Notes under the pieces: generated by a model | Databases searched by the model: none | What the model was told of the DNA's origin: nothing | The model's input: only the letters and a program-made list of their open reading frames with translations | Assembly: GCF_000284335.1 (NCBI RefSeq) | Contig: NC_017096.1 | Location: forward strand, 310,001 to 374,000 | Direction of reading: 5' to 3' | From: Caldisericum exile AZM16c01 | GTDB lineage: Bacteria; Caldisericota; Caldisericia; Caldisericales; Caldisericaceae | DNA: 64,000 nucleotides | Shown here: positions 36,295-46,474 of the stretch, piece by piece | Position numbering within the stretch: the stretch's first letter is position 1 | Layout of the letters: the number at the start of each line of letters is the position of its first letter | Translations under genes and position numbers: made by a program

Positions 36295-37394
36295 ATTTCT
36301 TCTTCTGAGAGGGCGTTTTGATTTAAAAGCGAAGAGAAATAATTGTGAGCCCAACCTCCGTGGTCACCTATAATTCCGAATTTTGTAAGTTCTAAAACGA
36401 ATTTTTTTCCTTTTCCACAAGCATCAAAACCTAAATTATCTCCAGGATAGTCTCTAAAATCACCTGCGCAAATGTGGATTGAATATTCAATCTCTTTATT
36501 TAGAAAGCCATTGTTTTCAAGGTATGGTATTGAGTTGTAATCAATATTTGAATCTATATGCAGATTAATAACAAGTCCTGGAATGCCATATGGAGCTGCC
36601 AATATATGCGGCACCTTTACTATTTCAAACAGAAATGATGAAAGTATAGTTCTTAATGGAAAGTCATCAGAATAGGACTTCAAATATCCAAGGGGAATTG
36701 AAACATACATTATATATCCTTTTGTTTTTCTTAGAGTTATCGAGGGGAATTTTTCTCCATTTGTTGTTTGTAAATATGCTAACACCTCTTCATCTTTCAC
36801 GGTAATTGGTTCGACAACAGGGCTTGGATATAACAACTTGCCGTACATATATCCCGAAACAAATTTTCCGTTTTCAAGTTTGTAAGGTGGTATTTTAAGA
36901 ATTTCTGCCGATTCATGAGATTTTAAGAACAAACTCCCTTCAACAAAGGTTTTTTCTTTATATTTTCCAAAATTGATGTTGCTTATGCCAAGAATTTCTG
37001 AAAGTATCCCTCTGTTTCTATAGGTTTTATCCTGATTTAGAACCCCTACGTCAAAAGCAACCAACACTGAGCCGCCCTCGTTAGTATATTCTTTAAGAAA
37101 TGGAACTACTTCGTTCGGTAGATACTTATTGACTTCGTCCATAAAGATAATTGCTTTGTGAATTTTATAATAGTTTTTTGGATTTTCTGAAACAAGATCG
37201 AAGACGCTCTCAAGCTTATATGGCACTTTCAGCTCATCTAAAACACTTTTGTAGGCTTCAATCGGAAAAGAATATTCATTTGGGTTGTAAGCGAGGACAA
37301 TGCTATAATATTGGTCTGTCTTTTTATTAAGAGCAATTATTAAAGCGGACAAAATCAATACAAATATAATTAGAAATGTTATTTTCCATTTCAT
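36093..37394 (-). pseudogene. N-terminal part of a polysaccharide-deacetylase-like gene, interrupted by an IS element
   Basis: 434 codons before the IS; the frame then adds PDFIS from the IS and stops at 36075. A membrane anchor (residues ~5-22) is followed by a region like a non-catalytic GATase-1 fold (LAYNPNEYSFPIEAY...GGSVLVAFDVG), then a NodB-like deacetylase fold with INLHIDSNIDY, GDHGGWAHNYF (two His spaced like metal ligands) and SAPNGVHPE. It would act on polysaccharide outside the membrane. The truncated product lacks the final ~160 residues, including a conserved His, and is probably inactive. Confidence 0.85.
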
Positions 37395-38268
37395 TTTGTT
37401 TCGCCTTCTTTAGAGGAAATAAAACCATATACTATTACATCTTCACCAAGTATTACTTTTCCATTTGCAACTACAGATTTGATTTTGTTCTCAATCCCTA
37501 TTCTTATGCCATTGTTTAGTTCTATATCAACCTGAGAAAATACATTACCTTTTACTGCTACATTATCATGAAGTTTTATTTTTCCTTCACTTATAAGATT
37601 CCCAACAATTTCAATGTTTCCCTTTATCTCAATGTCTTCATCAGATTTAATTGTTCCAATTATATATGAATCTTTCTCCTTTTCTTTGGCTATGTTATAT
37701 GTCATTATCCTTTTTGCAAAAAGCCGTTCGAACTTTACGCCTTGAGACAATACAATATTTTCTCCTGCGCTTGCAACAACTCCTAAATTGCACTTTGCAG
37801 AAACAAAAATACTTTTCATAGAATCTATCCATCTTTTAATAAAAACATTCTTTCCAAGAAACATATCGGAGTCTGATGCAATTGCCCTAACTTCAGAGTT
37901 TTCATCTACGTAAAGAGTTCCTTTTGAATATACTTCTTTAAGTCTACAATTTTTGCCAATGTATAGATCTTTTAGTGTATAAATGATATTTTCTGTTTCA
38001 AAATTATCTCCAGTTCTGAACTCATAAAGCAACAATATCTCGTCATTTTTCAAGTACAATCTTCTATTTTCTTTTAATAAGTCTTCTAAGATATCATTTT
38101 TACAACATTTTCAATTTTATGTCTAAAAGATTTTCCAAAGAATCTTGGGTCTCTTGTAAATGAGAAGTTTATATTTAAAGGAAGAATGTCTCTTTTGGAT
38201 ACAACTTCAATTATTGCAAGGAAAAAAGGAATAAAAGCCAAAACCAAAAATAGTAATACTATAATCAT
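37391..38268 (-). CDS. Membrane-anchored bactofilin-like beta-helix protein, with a frame break
   Basis: Two frames (38086-38268 and 37391-38059) read as one gene of about 292 aa if one base is added to A5 on the coding strand (T5 at 38097-38101), giving ENVVKNDILEDLLKENRRLYL. The first part has one membrane helix (IIVLLFLVLAFIPFFLAII). The second is a repetitive right-handed beta-helix of hydrophobic turns (GTLYVDENSEVRAI, GNIEIVGNLISEGKIKLHDN, VVANGKVILGEDVIVYG), like bactofilin/DUF583 proteins in polysaccharide operons. The start overlaps the GT2 stop (ATGA) and the end overlaps the deacetylase start. Confidence 0.7.
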
Positions 38269-39518
38269 TCTCTAAACCTCTCTGTCTTTTGCCATTTCAG
38301 TTCTTTCTTTGTAATTACATACCGCAATGCATCAAAAAATCCAAGAGTTGAAAACCACATTTCAAAAAAGAAATTAATTCCAAGGAGTGGCAACAACTTG
38401 ACTCTTTCAGAAACTCCGTCAAGATAAGCGCCAACTGCAATTTCGAAAAAGGGTGCAAAGTTGCCAAAAGATTGCAATAAAGAAACGGAAAACAACGTTT
38501 GAATAATGAAGTAAAAGTACTCTGAAGAGAAGTAAAGAAATATCGAATTTATTATTCCTAAAAAAATCAAAAATGGCACAAGATAAACATTGAGAAGCAA
38601 GATTCCATCTATTTTTTCTAAAAATGAAAGTTTGTTTGAAGAGATGATTTTAGTAATGTACTGAAACATTACCTGATTGTGTCCGCAAGACCATCTTCTT
38701 ATTTGCTTTGCTCTTACTTCCCACTTTTCTGGGACTTCTTCGTAGCATTCTGCTCTATTTGCGTAAATGACTTTATATCCCATTAAATAAAGCCTGAAGG
38801 TTAACTCTGTGTCTTCGGCAAGAACATTTTCATTAAAGCCTCCTGTTAAGATTACGGGCTCTTTTCTAAATGCGCCAACTGTCCCTCCATACTGAGCGAT
38901 GAGTTTAAGGTTATATCGTGCCTGTTGATCAACTTGATATCCACCAATCCTTTCAAGGTCTATTAGCCGGGTAAGGATGTTTTTTGAAATGTTTAGTGGA
39001 ACTACTCTTCCCATAACAGCGCCAACGCCAGGATCAATAAAGTTTATCACCAATTCTCTAATAAGTCCTTTTCCTGGAAGGTAGTCTGCATCAAATACAA
39101 CAATTATGTCTCCAGATGCAAGTTTCAATGCATCGTTCAAAGAGTGAGGTTTTCCTCGTTTTTCACTGTTTCTAAATAAAGGTTTTATGTATTCATACTT
39201 TTCTGCAAAATTTTTCAAAATTTTCGAAGTATTGTCATTAGAATTGTCATCTATAGGAGTAATTTCAAGTTTATCTTTTGGATAGGTGGAAAGAACCAAC
39301 GATATTAGAATATCTTTTGCGACTTTTTCTTCATTGTGCATAGGTATGAGAACTGTAACAAATGGCAAGTCAGAATCAACGATTTCTCCGTAGCTTATTC
39401 TTTGTTTTCCAAAAATTCTATTAAAACTAAAAATATAGTGTCGTATAGTGTAAACCAGCAGCACTATTGTTAATGCAACCGCATAAACTTTTGAAATAAA
39501 CAGTATTACTCCTACCAT
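38265..39518 (-). CDS. Processive family-2 glycosyltransferase (polysaccharide synthase)
   Basis: 417 aa. The GT-A domain holds VLIPMHNEEKVAKDI, DDNSNDNT, the DxD motif VVFDADYLPG, AEDTELTFRL and QIRRW (the QxxRW motif). Together these mark a processive synthase such as PgaC/IcaA, hyaluronan synthase or BcsA. An N-terminal membrane helix and three to four C-terminal helices should form the export channel. It should make and secrete a linear polysaccharide. The sugar cannot be read from sequence, but a deacetylase in the same operon hints at an N-acetylated product. Confidence 0.92.
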   Translation of the reverse strand: MVGVILFISKVYAVALTIVLLVYTIRHYIFSFNRIFGKQRISYGEIVDSDLPFVTVLIPMHNEEKVAKDILISLVLSTYPKDKLEITPIDDNSNDNTSKILKNFAEKYEYIKPLFRNSEKRGKPHSLNDALKLASGDIIVVFDADYLPGKGLIRELVINFIDPGVGAVMGRVVPLNISKNILTRLIDLERIGGYQVDQQARYNLKLIAQYGGTVGAFRKEPVILTGGFNENVLAEDTELTFRLYLMGYKVIYANRAECYEEVPEKWEVRAKQIRRWSCGHNQVMFQYITKIISSNKLSFLEKIDGILLLNVYLVPFLIFLGIINSIFLYFSSEYFYFIIQTLFSVSLLQSFGNFAPFFEIAVGAYLDGVSERVKLLPLLGINFFFEMWFSTLGFFDALRYVITKKELKWQKTERFRE

Positions 39519-40243
39519 TGGAAAGCCTCTTTTTCTATTTGTTTTACGGAACTTGCCACAAACAGAGAGAAGAATGCAACAAAATAAATGGCATCAAAGT
39601 ATGGACCGAACACGAAAAAGAGCAAAGGAGTAAATAAATAAGAAAAATTTTTTGTTATATATACAAATGTTGCAAATCTTAAAGTATGAAACACTATTGC
39701 ATATACGAGAATAGAAACTACGAAAAGTAACTTCTTGTAGAATTTTGTTTTGAAGAATACAGTTGACATAAAACCGATAATGGGAATTAAAATGAGAATT
39801 GATGCTTGAATATATGTTAGCATCTCTAAAAGTTTTGTGAGGTTATACGGAAAAAGTTGTTTAAAAAATATAAAATAAATTGATGAAGCGACTAAAATTA
39901 AGTCTATATATACAAAAAAGTATTTTATCATATGAGGTCTTAGAAGAAAGAGGAACAAAAGCATAACGATAGAAACTATCAAAACTGAAACTGAATATTT
40001 GGTTGATGGAAATTTGCCTGGTATGTCAAGTGTGTAAAGATGAAAGTGTTGTGTTTTAACAATGTTTACTTCGGTTAAGTTTATGTATTTTATTGTAAAA
40101 CTTGCCCAAAAGATAGTAATCTTTGGAAGAAAAAAGTAAATAACTAAAACTATTAATAAAGTTGCAATAATGAGGCTAAAAATCTCTTTTTTCTCAATTT
40201 TGACTTTTCTATATGCTCTATGCGGTGTAAACTTTTCTTTCAT
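39512..40243 (-). CDS. Unrecognised polytopic membrane protein of the polysaccharide cluster
   Basis: 243 aa with about seven membrane helices and a basic N-terminus (HRAYRKVKIEKKE). I do not recognise the family. It is the first gene of the reverse cluster and overlaps the GT2 gene by 7 nt, so it is likely a functional partner, for example in export or chain modification. Exosortase-like topology was considered, but no catalytic Cys is present. Confidence 0.6.
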   Translation of the reverse strand: MKEKFTPHRAYRKVKIEKKEIFSLIIATLLIVLVIYFFLPKITIFWASFTIKYINLTEVNIVKTQHFHLYTLDIPGKFPSTKYSVSVLIVSIVMLLFLFLLRPHMIKYFFVYIDLILVASSIYFIFFKQLFPYNLTKLLEMLTYIQASILILIPIIGFMSTVFFKTKFYKKLLFVVSILVYAIVFHTLRFATFVYITKNFSYLFTPLLFFVFGPYFDAIYFVAFFSLFVASSVKQIEKEAFQW

Positions 40244-40313
40244 ACTATTGATTATTATAAATTAGTTGAAAAAAAATCAAAGTATATTAAACTGTTTTAA
40301 TGAGGAGGTATGT

Positions 40314-41033
40314 ATGAAAGCAATTGTTGTGGAGAATCTTACAAAGTATTATGGTGATGTTAAAGCGGTGGATGGAATTAATTTTGAAGTTGAAGAAGGT
40401 GAAATATTTGGCCTTATAGGTCCTAACGGTGCAGGAAAGACAACTACTTTGAGAATCCTTTCGACAATTATAAAAAAAGATTCAGGAGGTGTGAGTATTT
40501 TTGGTTATAAATTGGGTAGCGATGATGAAAAAATACGGGAGATTATAACATATCTTCCGGAAGAAGCAGGTGCCTATAAGACACTTTCTGGGTTAGGATA
40601 CCTTCAGTTTATGGCAGGGTTTTATGCGAAATCAAAAGAAGAGTTTGATGAAATTATTGAAAGAGGAAAAAGTATTGCAAACCTTGGTGATAGGATAAAA
40701 GACAAAGTTTCAACTTATAGCAAGGGCATGACACGGAAACTTCTTTTAGCAAGGGCATTGATGCATCTTCCAAAACTTGCAATCTTAGATGAGCCAACAT
40801 CGGGACTCGATGTTGTAAATTCTATAGAAATAAGGAACATTATTAAAGACTTCGTGAAACTTGGTGTAACTGTTCTTCTTTCATCTCACAATATGCTTGA
40901 AGTTGAGTTTCTTTCTGATAGAGTTGCTTTGATTGACAAAGGAAAAATCCTTGACATAGGGACTCCTGTTGGCCTTAAAGATAAATATAGTGCACGCAAT
41001 CTTGAAGAAGTCTTTATGGAGGTTGTAAGATGA
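40314..41033 (+). CDS. ABC transporter ATP-binding protein (NatA-like)
   Basis: 239 aa from ATG 40314, chosen for its GAGGAGGT SD. Walker A GPNGAGKTTTLR, signature YSKGMTRKLLLARAL (a variant of LSGGQ), Walker B LAILDEPTSGLD and the His switch SSHN are all present. It belongs to the ABC-2 export type (NatA, drug or Na+ export). The partner permease starts 4 nt before its stop. Confidence 0.93.
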   Translation: MKAIVVENLTKYYGDVKAVDGINFEVEEGEIFGLIGPNGAGKTTTLRILSTIIKKDSGGVSIFGYKLGSDDEKIREIITYLPEEAGAYKTLSGLGYLQFMAGFYAKSKEEFDEIIERGKSIANLGDRIKDKVSTYSKGMTRKLLLARALMHLPKLAILDEPTSGLDVVNSIEIRNIIKDFVKLGVTVLLSSHNMLEVEFLSDRVALIDKGKILDIGTPVGLKDKYSARNLEEVFMEVVR

Positions 41034-42307
41034 AAAACTTTCTAAATCTTTTGAAAAAGGATATTAAAGAAATAATCACGCCACAATTACTTGTGCCATT
41101 GGTGATAGTTGTTATTTTTTATGGATTAATAGGAAATGTTATGCAAACTGAGACAAAAAAGGCATCGAGTCCACAGCCGGTATTGGTTGTGGATTACGAC
41201 AAAAGCACAATCTCATCACAATTTATCGAGAATTTGAAATCTGTTGCGCTACCTGAAGTATATTATGGAGGTTTTGTCCCCCCTATAGCTTACGCAGAAA
41301 TGCGGAAAATTGATGTGGTAATTGAAATACCACCTGGTTTTGAAGAAAGTATTAAAGCGTTTAAGCAACCTCAAATGAAAGTATATTCGTTGATAAGGGG
41401 TATCTCGGTAATGTCAGTCTCACAACCTGCAAAGGTAAAAACTGTCATCTCGGCTGTTTCTGAAACCCTCTCAAATATGTACATAAAGAATTTCACAAAT
41501 ATTGATCCTGCAATAATTAAAAACCCCATTGCACTAAAAGAATATGTTGTTGTAAATGGAAAATTGGGCAATGCATCACCTGAAATGGTTTCGAATTTGC
41601 TTATGTCTCAGGTGATTTTTGTTCCGATAATTCTTGCCTTTGTTATAATATTTGCATCACAGATGATTGTAAGTCTTATTGCAAGCGAAAAGGAAAATAA
41701 GACCTTAGAAACCTTGATGACTGTGCCTGTAAGGCGACCTTTTATAATCCTCTCGAAGATGCTTGCTTCCTCTATTATGGCTCTCATTATTTCTGCGTTT
41801 TACCTTGTAGGTATGCGAAGTTATTTTAATGGTATCTCTATGGGCGAGTTTTCGACTGCTCAAGGCTCCTCTCTTCTCAAAGCGTTAGGCCTTGTTTATA
41901 CGCCAGTGCAATATTTTTATATAGGACTTTTACTTTTCCTTACAATTGTTGCATCTCTTGCTTTGGCAAGTATTCTTGCAGTGTTTGCGGAGGATACAAA
42001 ATCTGCGCAGATGTATTTAACGCCTCTTATGATACTTATAATGATTCCGTATTTCCTTTCGCTTTTTACTAATATTGACACACTGAGTATTCCACTTAAA
42101 ATTCTTGTATACCTTATACCATTCTCATATCCTTTTATCGCTTCTCAAAAGATACTTTTTGGGTCAACTTCAATCGTTTATATAGGTGTTTTATATTTGC
42201 TTTTGTTTTCATCGATTGCAATCGTTGTTGCAACAAGAATTGTATCGTCAGATAGAATTTTTACAACCAAAGTAAAGAGAATGAAAATTTCACTTTTAGG
42301 GAAATAA
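41030..42307 (+). CDS. ABC-2 type transporter permease (NatB-like)
   Basis: 425 aa. One N-terminal helix, a large extracytoplasmic domain (residues ~45-185), and then five to six membrane helices with the conserved SEKENKTLETLMTVPVRR coupling segment. It pairs with the preceding ATPase. The substrate is unknown. The following GHL10-like gene starts at the next base and may share the transcript. Confidence 0.92.
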   Translation: MKNFLNLLKKDIKEIITPQLLVPLVIVVIFYGLIGNVMQTETKKASSPQPVLVVDYDKSTISSQFIENLKSVALPEVYYGGFVPPIAYAEMRKIDVVIEIPPGFEESIKAFKQPQMKVYSLIRGISVMSVSQPAKVKTVISAVSETLSNMYIKNFTNIDPAIIKNPIALKEYVVVNGKLGNASPEMVSNLLMSQVIFVPIILAFVIIFASQMIVSLIASEKENKTLETLMTVPVRRPFIILSKMLASSIMALIISAFYLVGMRSYFNGISMGEFSTAQGSSLLKALGLVYTPVQYFYIGLLLFLTIVASLALASILAVFAEDTKSAQMYLTPLMILIMIPYFLSLFTNIDTLSIPLKILVYLIPFSYPFIASQKILFGSTSIVYIGVLYLLLFSSIAIVVATRIVSSDRIFTTKVKRMKISLLGK

Positions 42308-43951
42308 ATGAAAAGAATTTTAATTCTAACTTTAATTTTTATACTTTTATTTCAAGCCCCAGTTTCTTTGGGTTCAAGTTATCAAACAATTCCTAAATTA
42401 AATAAACTTAAGGGGATTTGTGTTCGGGTTGACGAACTAACAAAGCGGGGGATTGATAACTCTTTAAAAGAAATTAGCAATTATGGATACAATGCAATTT
42501 TTGTCTTAACGAAAACACCAGAAGGCCAAGTTACCTTTCCTTCAAAAAAATTTCCAGTCTTTACTAATGCACTTCCACAAATAATTGGAAGTGCACGAAA
42601 ATATAGTTTAAAGGTTTATGCATACTTTCCTGTAATGATGGATAAGTATTACGGAACAATACATCCAGAAGATCTTATGGGAAATCTTGGATACGAGAAG
42701 AATACTTACTATATAAGTCTTCTTTCAAAAAACTACATAAGTTACATCAAATTGTTTCTTTCAGAACTTCTTCAATACGATATTGATGGGATTGTTTTCG
42801 ACTACATAAGGTATCCAAACGGGTCTTATGATTTTTCTAATGCTTTCATATCGTATGGGACAAGTGCAGGCATAGATATGGATTATGTAAAGAATATTGC
42901 GTATAAAACATTTATTAAGCCTGCGGACTGGAAAACCATGTTTACCCTTTACGAGCAAGGTGACAATGATATTTTGAAATGGGTAAATTTAAGAGAAAAG
43001 GTACTTAAAGATGTCGCAACAGAATTAAAAAATTACGCACAACAATTAAAGCCTAATCTTAAATTTGGCGCGTTTCTTGTTTCCCGTGGGTATAGGTTTG
43101 ACCTTATAAAGAATGCGCCCTCAATCAAGAAATCATATGCCTATCAAAAGGTGAATTTTGCCTATTTTGGAGATACGTTTAATGGAATTCTTGATTTTGT
43201 GATACCTATGGTTTATCTTTCAAACTTAGAGGAAACGCCTGATTACGCAACGGTTGTTGCAAATAAAATTAAGGTATTAACAAAAGGAAACCTTGAAGTT
43301 TTTATTGGCATAAATCCTGATAGCATTTCTTATAGCGATACGGAACTTGAGGTTTTTAATTCATATATTAGCACAAATGGTGCAGTTCTTTTTAGGCATC
43401 CACTTTTTAATTTTGGGGATATATCGTTTAAAAGCACATTAAAAGAAGGAAGTGCAGTTTCTTACACTGTAAAAAATAATCTTGGAGAAGAAAGATCGGA
43501 AACTACAATTTTTAGTGACATTTTTATTCCAAAGGGAACAAAAGAGGTTATCGTAAACCATTTTTACAAGTTTTATGCTCTCACATTTACAGTGGGCGAT
43601 AAATCATATCTTGTCAATAACGAGCCTTTTTCGATGGATGTGGCACCTATTATTAAAGACTCAAGGACATTTGTCCCCATAAGATTTTTAGCGGAGGCCC
43701 TTGGTTTTAAAGTATCTTATATTTCAAAAACAAGAAGTGTTGTTATTGAAGATAATTGCATTGTTTTAAAGATTGGCAGTAAAGATTACACGGTTTCAGG
43801 AAATACATTTTCTATGGATGTTGCACCTTTCATTGAAAATTCAAGAACATACGTGCCACTCCGTTTTGTAATGGAAGCATTGGGATTTAAGGTAGGGTGG
43901 GATGAAATCAAAAGAAAAATAGACATTGAAGGAATTATAAGAATTGATTAG
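42308..43951 (+). CDS. Secreted GHL10/DUF4015-like glycoside hydrolase with copper-amine-oxidase-N repeats
   Basis: 547 aa. The signal peptide ends near LFQAPVSLGS. The main domain is a TIM-barrel like GHL10/DUF4015 putative hydrolases (KGICVRVDELTKRG, NAIFVLTK, DGIVFDYIRYPNGSYDF, FVIPMVYLSN). Two C-terminal copper-amine-oxidase N-like stalk repeats follow (PFSMDVAPIIKDSRTFVPIR and TFSMDVAPFIENSRTYVPLR), which often bind the wall. It is likely an extracellular polysaccharide-acting enzyme. It converges with the GGDEF gene, overlapping by 4 nt. Confidence 0.8.
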   Translation: MKRILILTLIFILLFQAPVSLGSSYQTIPKLNKLKGICVRVDELTKRGIDNSLKEISNYGYNAIFVLTKTPEGQVTFPSKKFPVFTNALPQIIGSARKYSLKVYAYFPVMMDKYYGTIHPEDLMGNLGYEKNTYYISLLSKNYISYIKLFLSELLQYDIDGIVFDYIRYPNGSYDFSNAFISYGTSAGIDMDYVKNIAYKTFIKPADWKTMFTLYEQGDNDILKWVNLREKVLKDVATELKNYAQQLKPNLKFGAFLVSRGYRFDLIKNAPSIKKSYAYQKVNFAYFGDTFNGILDFVIPMVYLSNLEETPDYATVVANKIKVLTKGNLEVFIGINPDSISYSDTELEVFNSYISTNGAVLFRHPLFNFGDISFKSTLKEGSAVSYTVKNNLGEERSETTIFSDIFIPKGTKEVIVNHFYKFYALTFTVGDKSYLVNNEPFSMDVAPIIKDSRTFVPIRFLAEALGFKVSYISKTRSVVIEDNCIVLKIGSKDYTVSGNTFSMDVAPFIENSRTYVPLRFVMEALGFKVGWDEIKRKIDIEGIIRID

Positions 43952-44922
43952 TCTGAAATTACAATACCCTCTTTACTCTTTTTTGCCTTATAGAGTGCTT
44001 CATCAAGTTTCTTAAGGAACTCTTCTAAACTTTCACCTTTATATTCTTTTACTCCTATTGATGTTGAAAGATTTAGGCTTTCTGTAATTTTAACAGAAGA
44101 AATCAATTCCTTTAGTCGTTTTGCTATGAGGTATGCTTCGTTTTCCTTCGCTTCTTCGAGTTTGATTATAAATTCGTCCCCACCAAATCTAAATATGTAG
44201 TCAGATTGTCGTAAGTTTTCTTTAATGACTTTTGCAAAACTTTTAAGTGCAATATCGCCTATGTTATGTCCATATGTATCATTTATGTTTTTAAATTTGT
44301 CCAAATCAAGCATTAGGCACGAAAATTTGACTCCGTATCGTTTATATCTGTCAATATTTCTTTTCAATTCGTCAAAAAGTTGTTGTCTTGTTTGAACTTC
44401 GGTAAGTTTATCGAATGCCGCTGTTTTAAAAAGTTGTTCAATTAATTTGTTTTTTTCAATTACGCTTGATGCATACATTGAAAATGCCTCGGCAAGCCCT
44501 TGAAAATCATCATTGTAAAAGTTGGGCGTGTAGCTATCAATGTTTATTATGTATTTTACTTCATTATCAACTAAAATTGGAATGCCAATCCAAGAGCGAG
44601 GAGAATTTCCAACCTTAAGCCAGAACTCGTATTTCAAAGTATCTTCCAAAATAAGTGGTGACTTTGTTTCTTTAATAATCTTAAGATTTTTTTCGTTCTT
44701 TCCTTTGAAGAGCGATTCTTCAAGTTCGCTTGCAGCGGTGCTATCTACGTTTTTTAGAACAACAAAGTGGTATGGAATTTCTGATACGTCCATTATTGTA
44801 ACTGATTCTGCTTTAAAGATAAACAATGTAAGGTTTGAAAGCTTCCAAAGCGCCTCCTCTATTGTGAGACTGCTTTCAATTTCCCCAAAACTTTTTAAAA
44901 TTTGTTCTAAATCATCCTTCAT
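43948..44922 (-). CDS. GAF-GGDEF diguanylate cyclase
   Basis: 324 aa, soluble. A GAF-like sensor domain (residues ~20-160) precedes a GGDEF domain with FRFGGDEFIIKLEEA. The catalytic GGDEF is intact, and an RQSD inhibitory I-site lies five residues before it, so product inhibition by c-di-GMP is expected. It overlaps the upstream cyclase gene by 11 nt. It is the last gene of the YchF-HD-GYP-GGDEF-GGDEF run. Confidence 0.92.
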   Translation of the reverse strand: MKDDLEQILKSFGEIESSLTIEEALWKLSNLTLFIFKAESVTIMDVSEIPYHFVVLKNVDSTAASELEESLFKGKNEKNLKIIKETKSPLILEDTLKYEFWLKVGNSPRSWIGIPILVDNEVKYIINIDSYTPNFYNDDFQGLAEAFSMYASSVIEKNKLIEQLFKTAAFDKLTEVQTRQQLFDELKRNIDRYKRYGVKFSCLMLDLDKFKNINDTYGHNIGDIALKSFAKVIKENLRQSDYIFRFGGDEFIIKLEEAKENEAYLIAKRLKELISSVKITESLNLSTSIGVKEYKGESLEEFLKKLDEALYKAKKSKEGIVISD

Positions 44923-46474
44923 TTTTCTTTAACTTTTCTATGTAAAGCAGTTTATCGCATTCCGTAATAAATTCGTTTCTCCCTTCATTATTGTATTCTT
45001 TAATGCCAATCGAAACACCTGGTTTGAAAGTGACTCCTAAATTAATTTTTGAAAGGTTATTTTTAATTCTTCTTGCAATTTCTTTTGCCTTTGATTTATC
45101 GGTATGCGTAAGAATGACTGCAAACTCATCTCCTCCGATTCTAAATGGAATATCAGATGCTCTTATTGAATTTCTTACAACATCTGCAAATTCCTTTAAA
45201 AGAGTATCTCCAACTGGATGCCCAAATGTGTCATTTAAACTCTTGAATTTATCAAGATCCATTAGAAGCAAAGCAAATTTTGTTCCGTATCTCTGTGATT
45301 GGGTAATTTCGTAGGCAAGCCTACTTTCAAATTCTCTTCTATTGTAAAGTTTTGTTAGAGGATCAGTAATTGAATCCATTCTATATCTTTCAAGTAAAAG
45401 ATTTTTGGTAAGTGCAATATTTATGTTTTTCTTGAAGATTTCAGCAAATTTTATATCTTCTTCGGAAAAGTAATAGGGCACATTTTTGCCAACATTGATG
45501 ATAATGAAGACGGATTCTTCCAAGTCGAATAGTGGAATTCCAATCCACGATTTTGGACTGTAGGTTGTGATAGCCCAACCAGGAAATTCATCTGTATTAG
45601 GGATATAGTTTATCCTTCCTGTTCTTATAATCGCATCGATGTGCTCTCCGAAATATGGAGAATTAATGCTATTTTCGATTTCGGAGAGTTCTTTTAGATC
45701 TACGTTTCTTGAGCCGATGAATTTATATTGACCTTTGCCTTTGGAAGTGTTAAGTAAACTTACAGAATCTGCATTAAATAATGCATTTGATGCCTTTATT
45801 ATCCACATGTAAGTTTCCTCAAGGACAAGAGTGCCACTTATCCTTGAAGAAAACTCAACGAGATTGTTTAATCTTTCAATATATTCTTTTTGTTTTTCCA
45901 AATCCTTTTTGTTTTTTTCGAGAATAAATTTATTTTCTATCGTGTCCCAAAGTTTTGTAAGTTCATATTTGAGATTTATGATCTGTTCTTTTGAATCACC
46001 TTTGAGTATAAATATGCATTCTGAATCATCGAGTTTTACTTTTACTGTTCTTATTGGATTGTTGATTTCTTTTATAAGATTTTCCTTAGGATAATCGCTT
46101 AATATGGAGGTGATTTGATTACCTGTCTTTATGAAGACAAAGAAGGATGTATTGTATTTAGATTCAAAGTAGTTTCTAAATGTTTTGATCAAATTATCAA
46201 AATTATTCATTTTAATGAGTTCGTCTTTTATTCTATTTTCTGAGACAAGTTGATAATAATTATTTTCAAGTATTTCAATGCGCTTAAGTGAAAATTCTTC
46301 AAAGGCAAAAAAGAGAATCGCAACTATGAATGCTTCGAGTATGTGGTTTTCTTTTGCAAGTGTTTGGTCTCCATTTACTAAAGCATGCACAAAGATATAC
46401 ATCAGAACTAAAATTACAGCAATCGAAGAAACTACTGCAATAACCCTATAAAACCTCGAATAACTCTTCGTCAT
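44912..46474 (-). CDS. Membrane-associated GAF-GGDEF diguanylate cyclase
   Basis: 520 aa. Two N-terminal membrane helices (residues ~8-60), a helical linker, a GAF-like domain (~200-350) with the same PxSWIGIPL core seen in the next cyclase, and a GGDEF domain with FRIGGDEFAVIL and an I-site RASD. The two cyclases share GAF and GGDEF architecture and are probably an old tandem duplication. It overlaps the HD-GYP gene by 29 nt. Confidence 0.92.
   Translation of the reverse strand: MTKSYSRFYRVIAVVSSIAVILVLMYIFVHALVNGDQTLAKENHILEAFIVAILFFAFEEFSLKRIEILENNYYQLVSENRIKDELIKMNNFDNLIKTFRNYFESKYNTSFFVFIKTGNQITSILSDYPKENLIKEINNPIRTVKVKLDDSECIFILKGDSKEQIINLKYELTKLWDTIENKFILEKNKKDLEKQKEYIERLNNLVEFSSRISGTLVLEETYMWIIKASNALFNADSVSLLNTSKGKGQYKFIGSRNVDLKELSEIENSINSPYFGEHIDAIIRTGRINYIPNTDEFPGWAITTYSPKSWIGIPLFDLEESVFIIINVGKNVPYYFSEEDIKFAEIFKKNINIALTKNLLLERYRMDSITDPLTKLYNRREFESRLAYEITQSQRYGTKFALLLMDLDKFKSLNDTFGHPVGDTLLKEFADVVRNSIRASDIPFRIGGDEFAVILTHTDKSKAKEIARRIKNNLSKINLGVTFKPGVSIGIKEYNNEGRNEFITECDKLLYIEKLKKNEG

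Noticed and set aside
39512-40243. Exosortase/archaeosortase call for the membrane protein
   Set aside because: Topology is similar, but no catalytic Cys is present and only a loose Arg-containing motif is seen.
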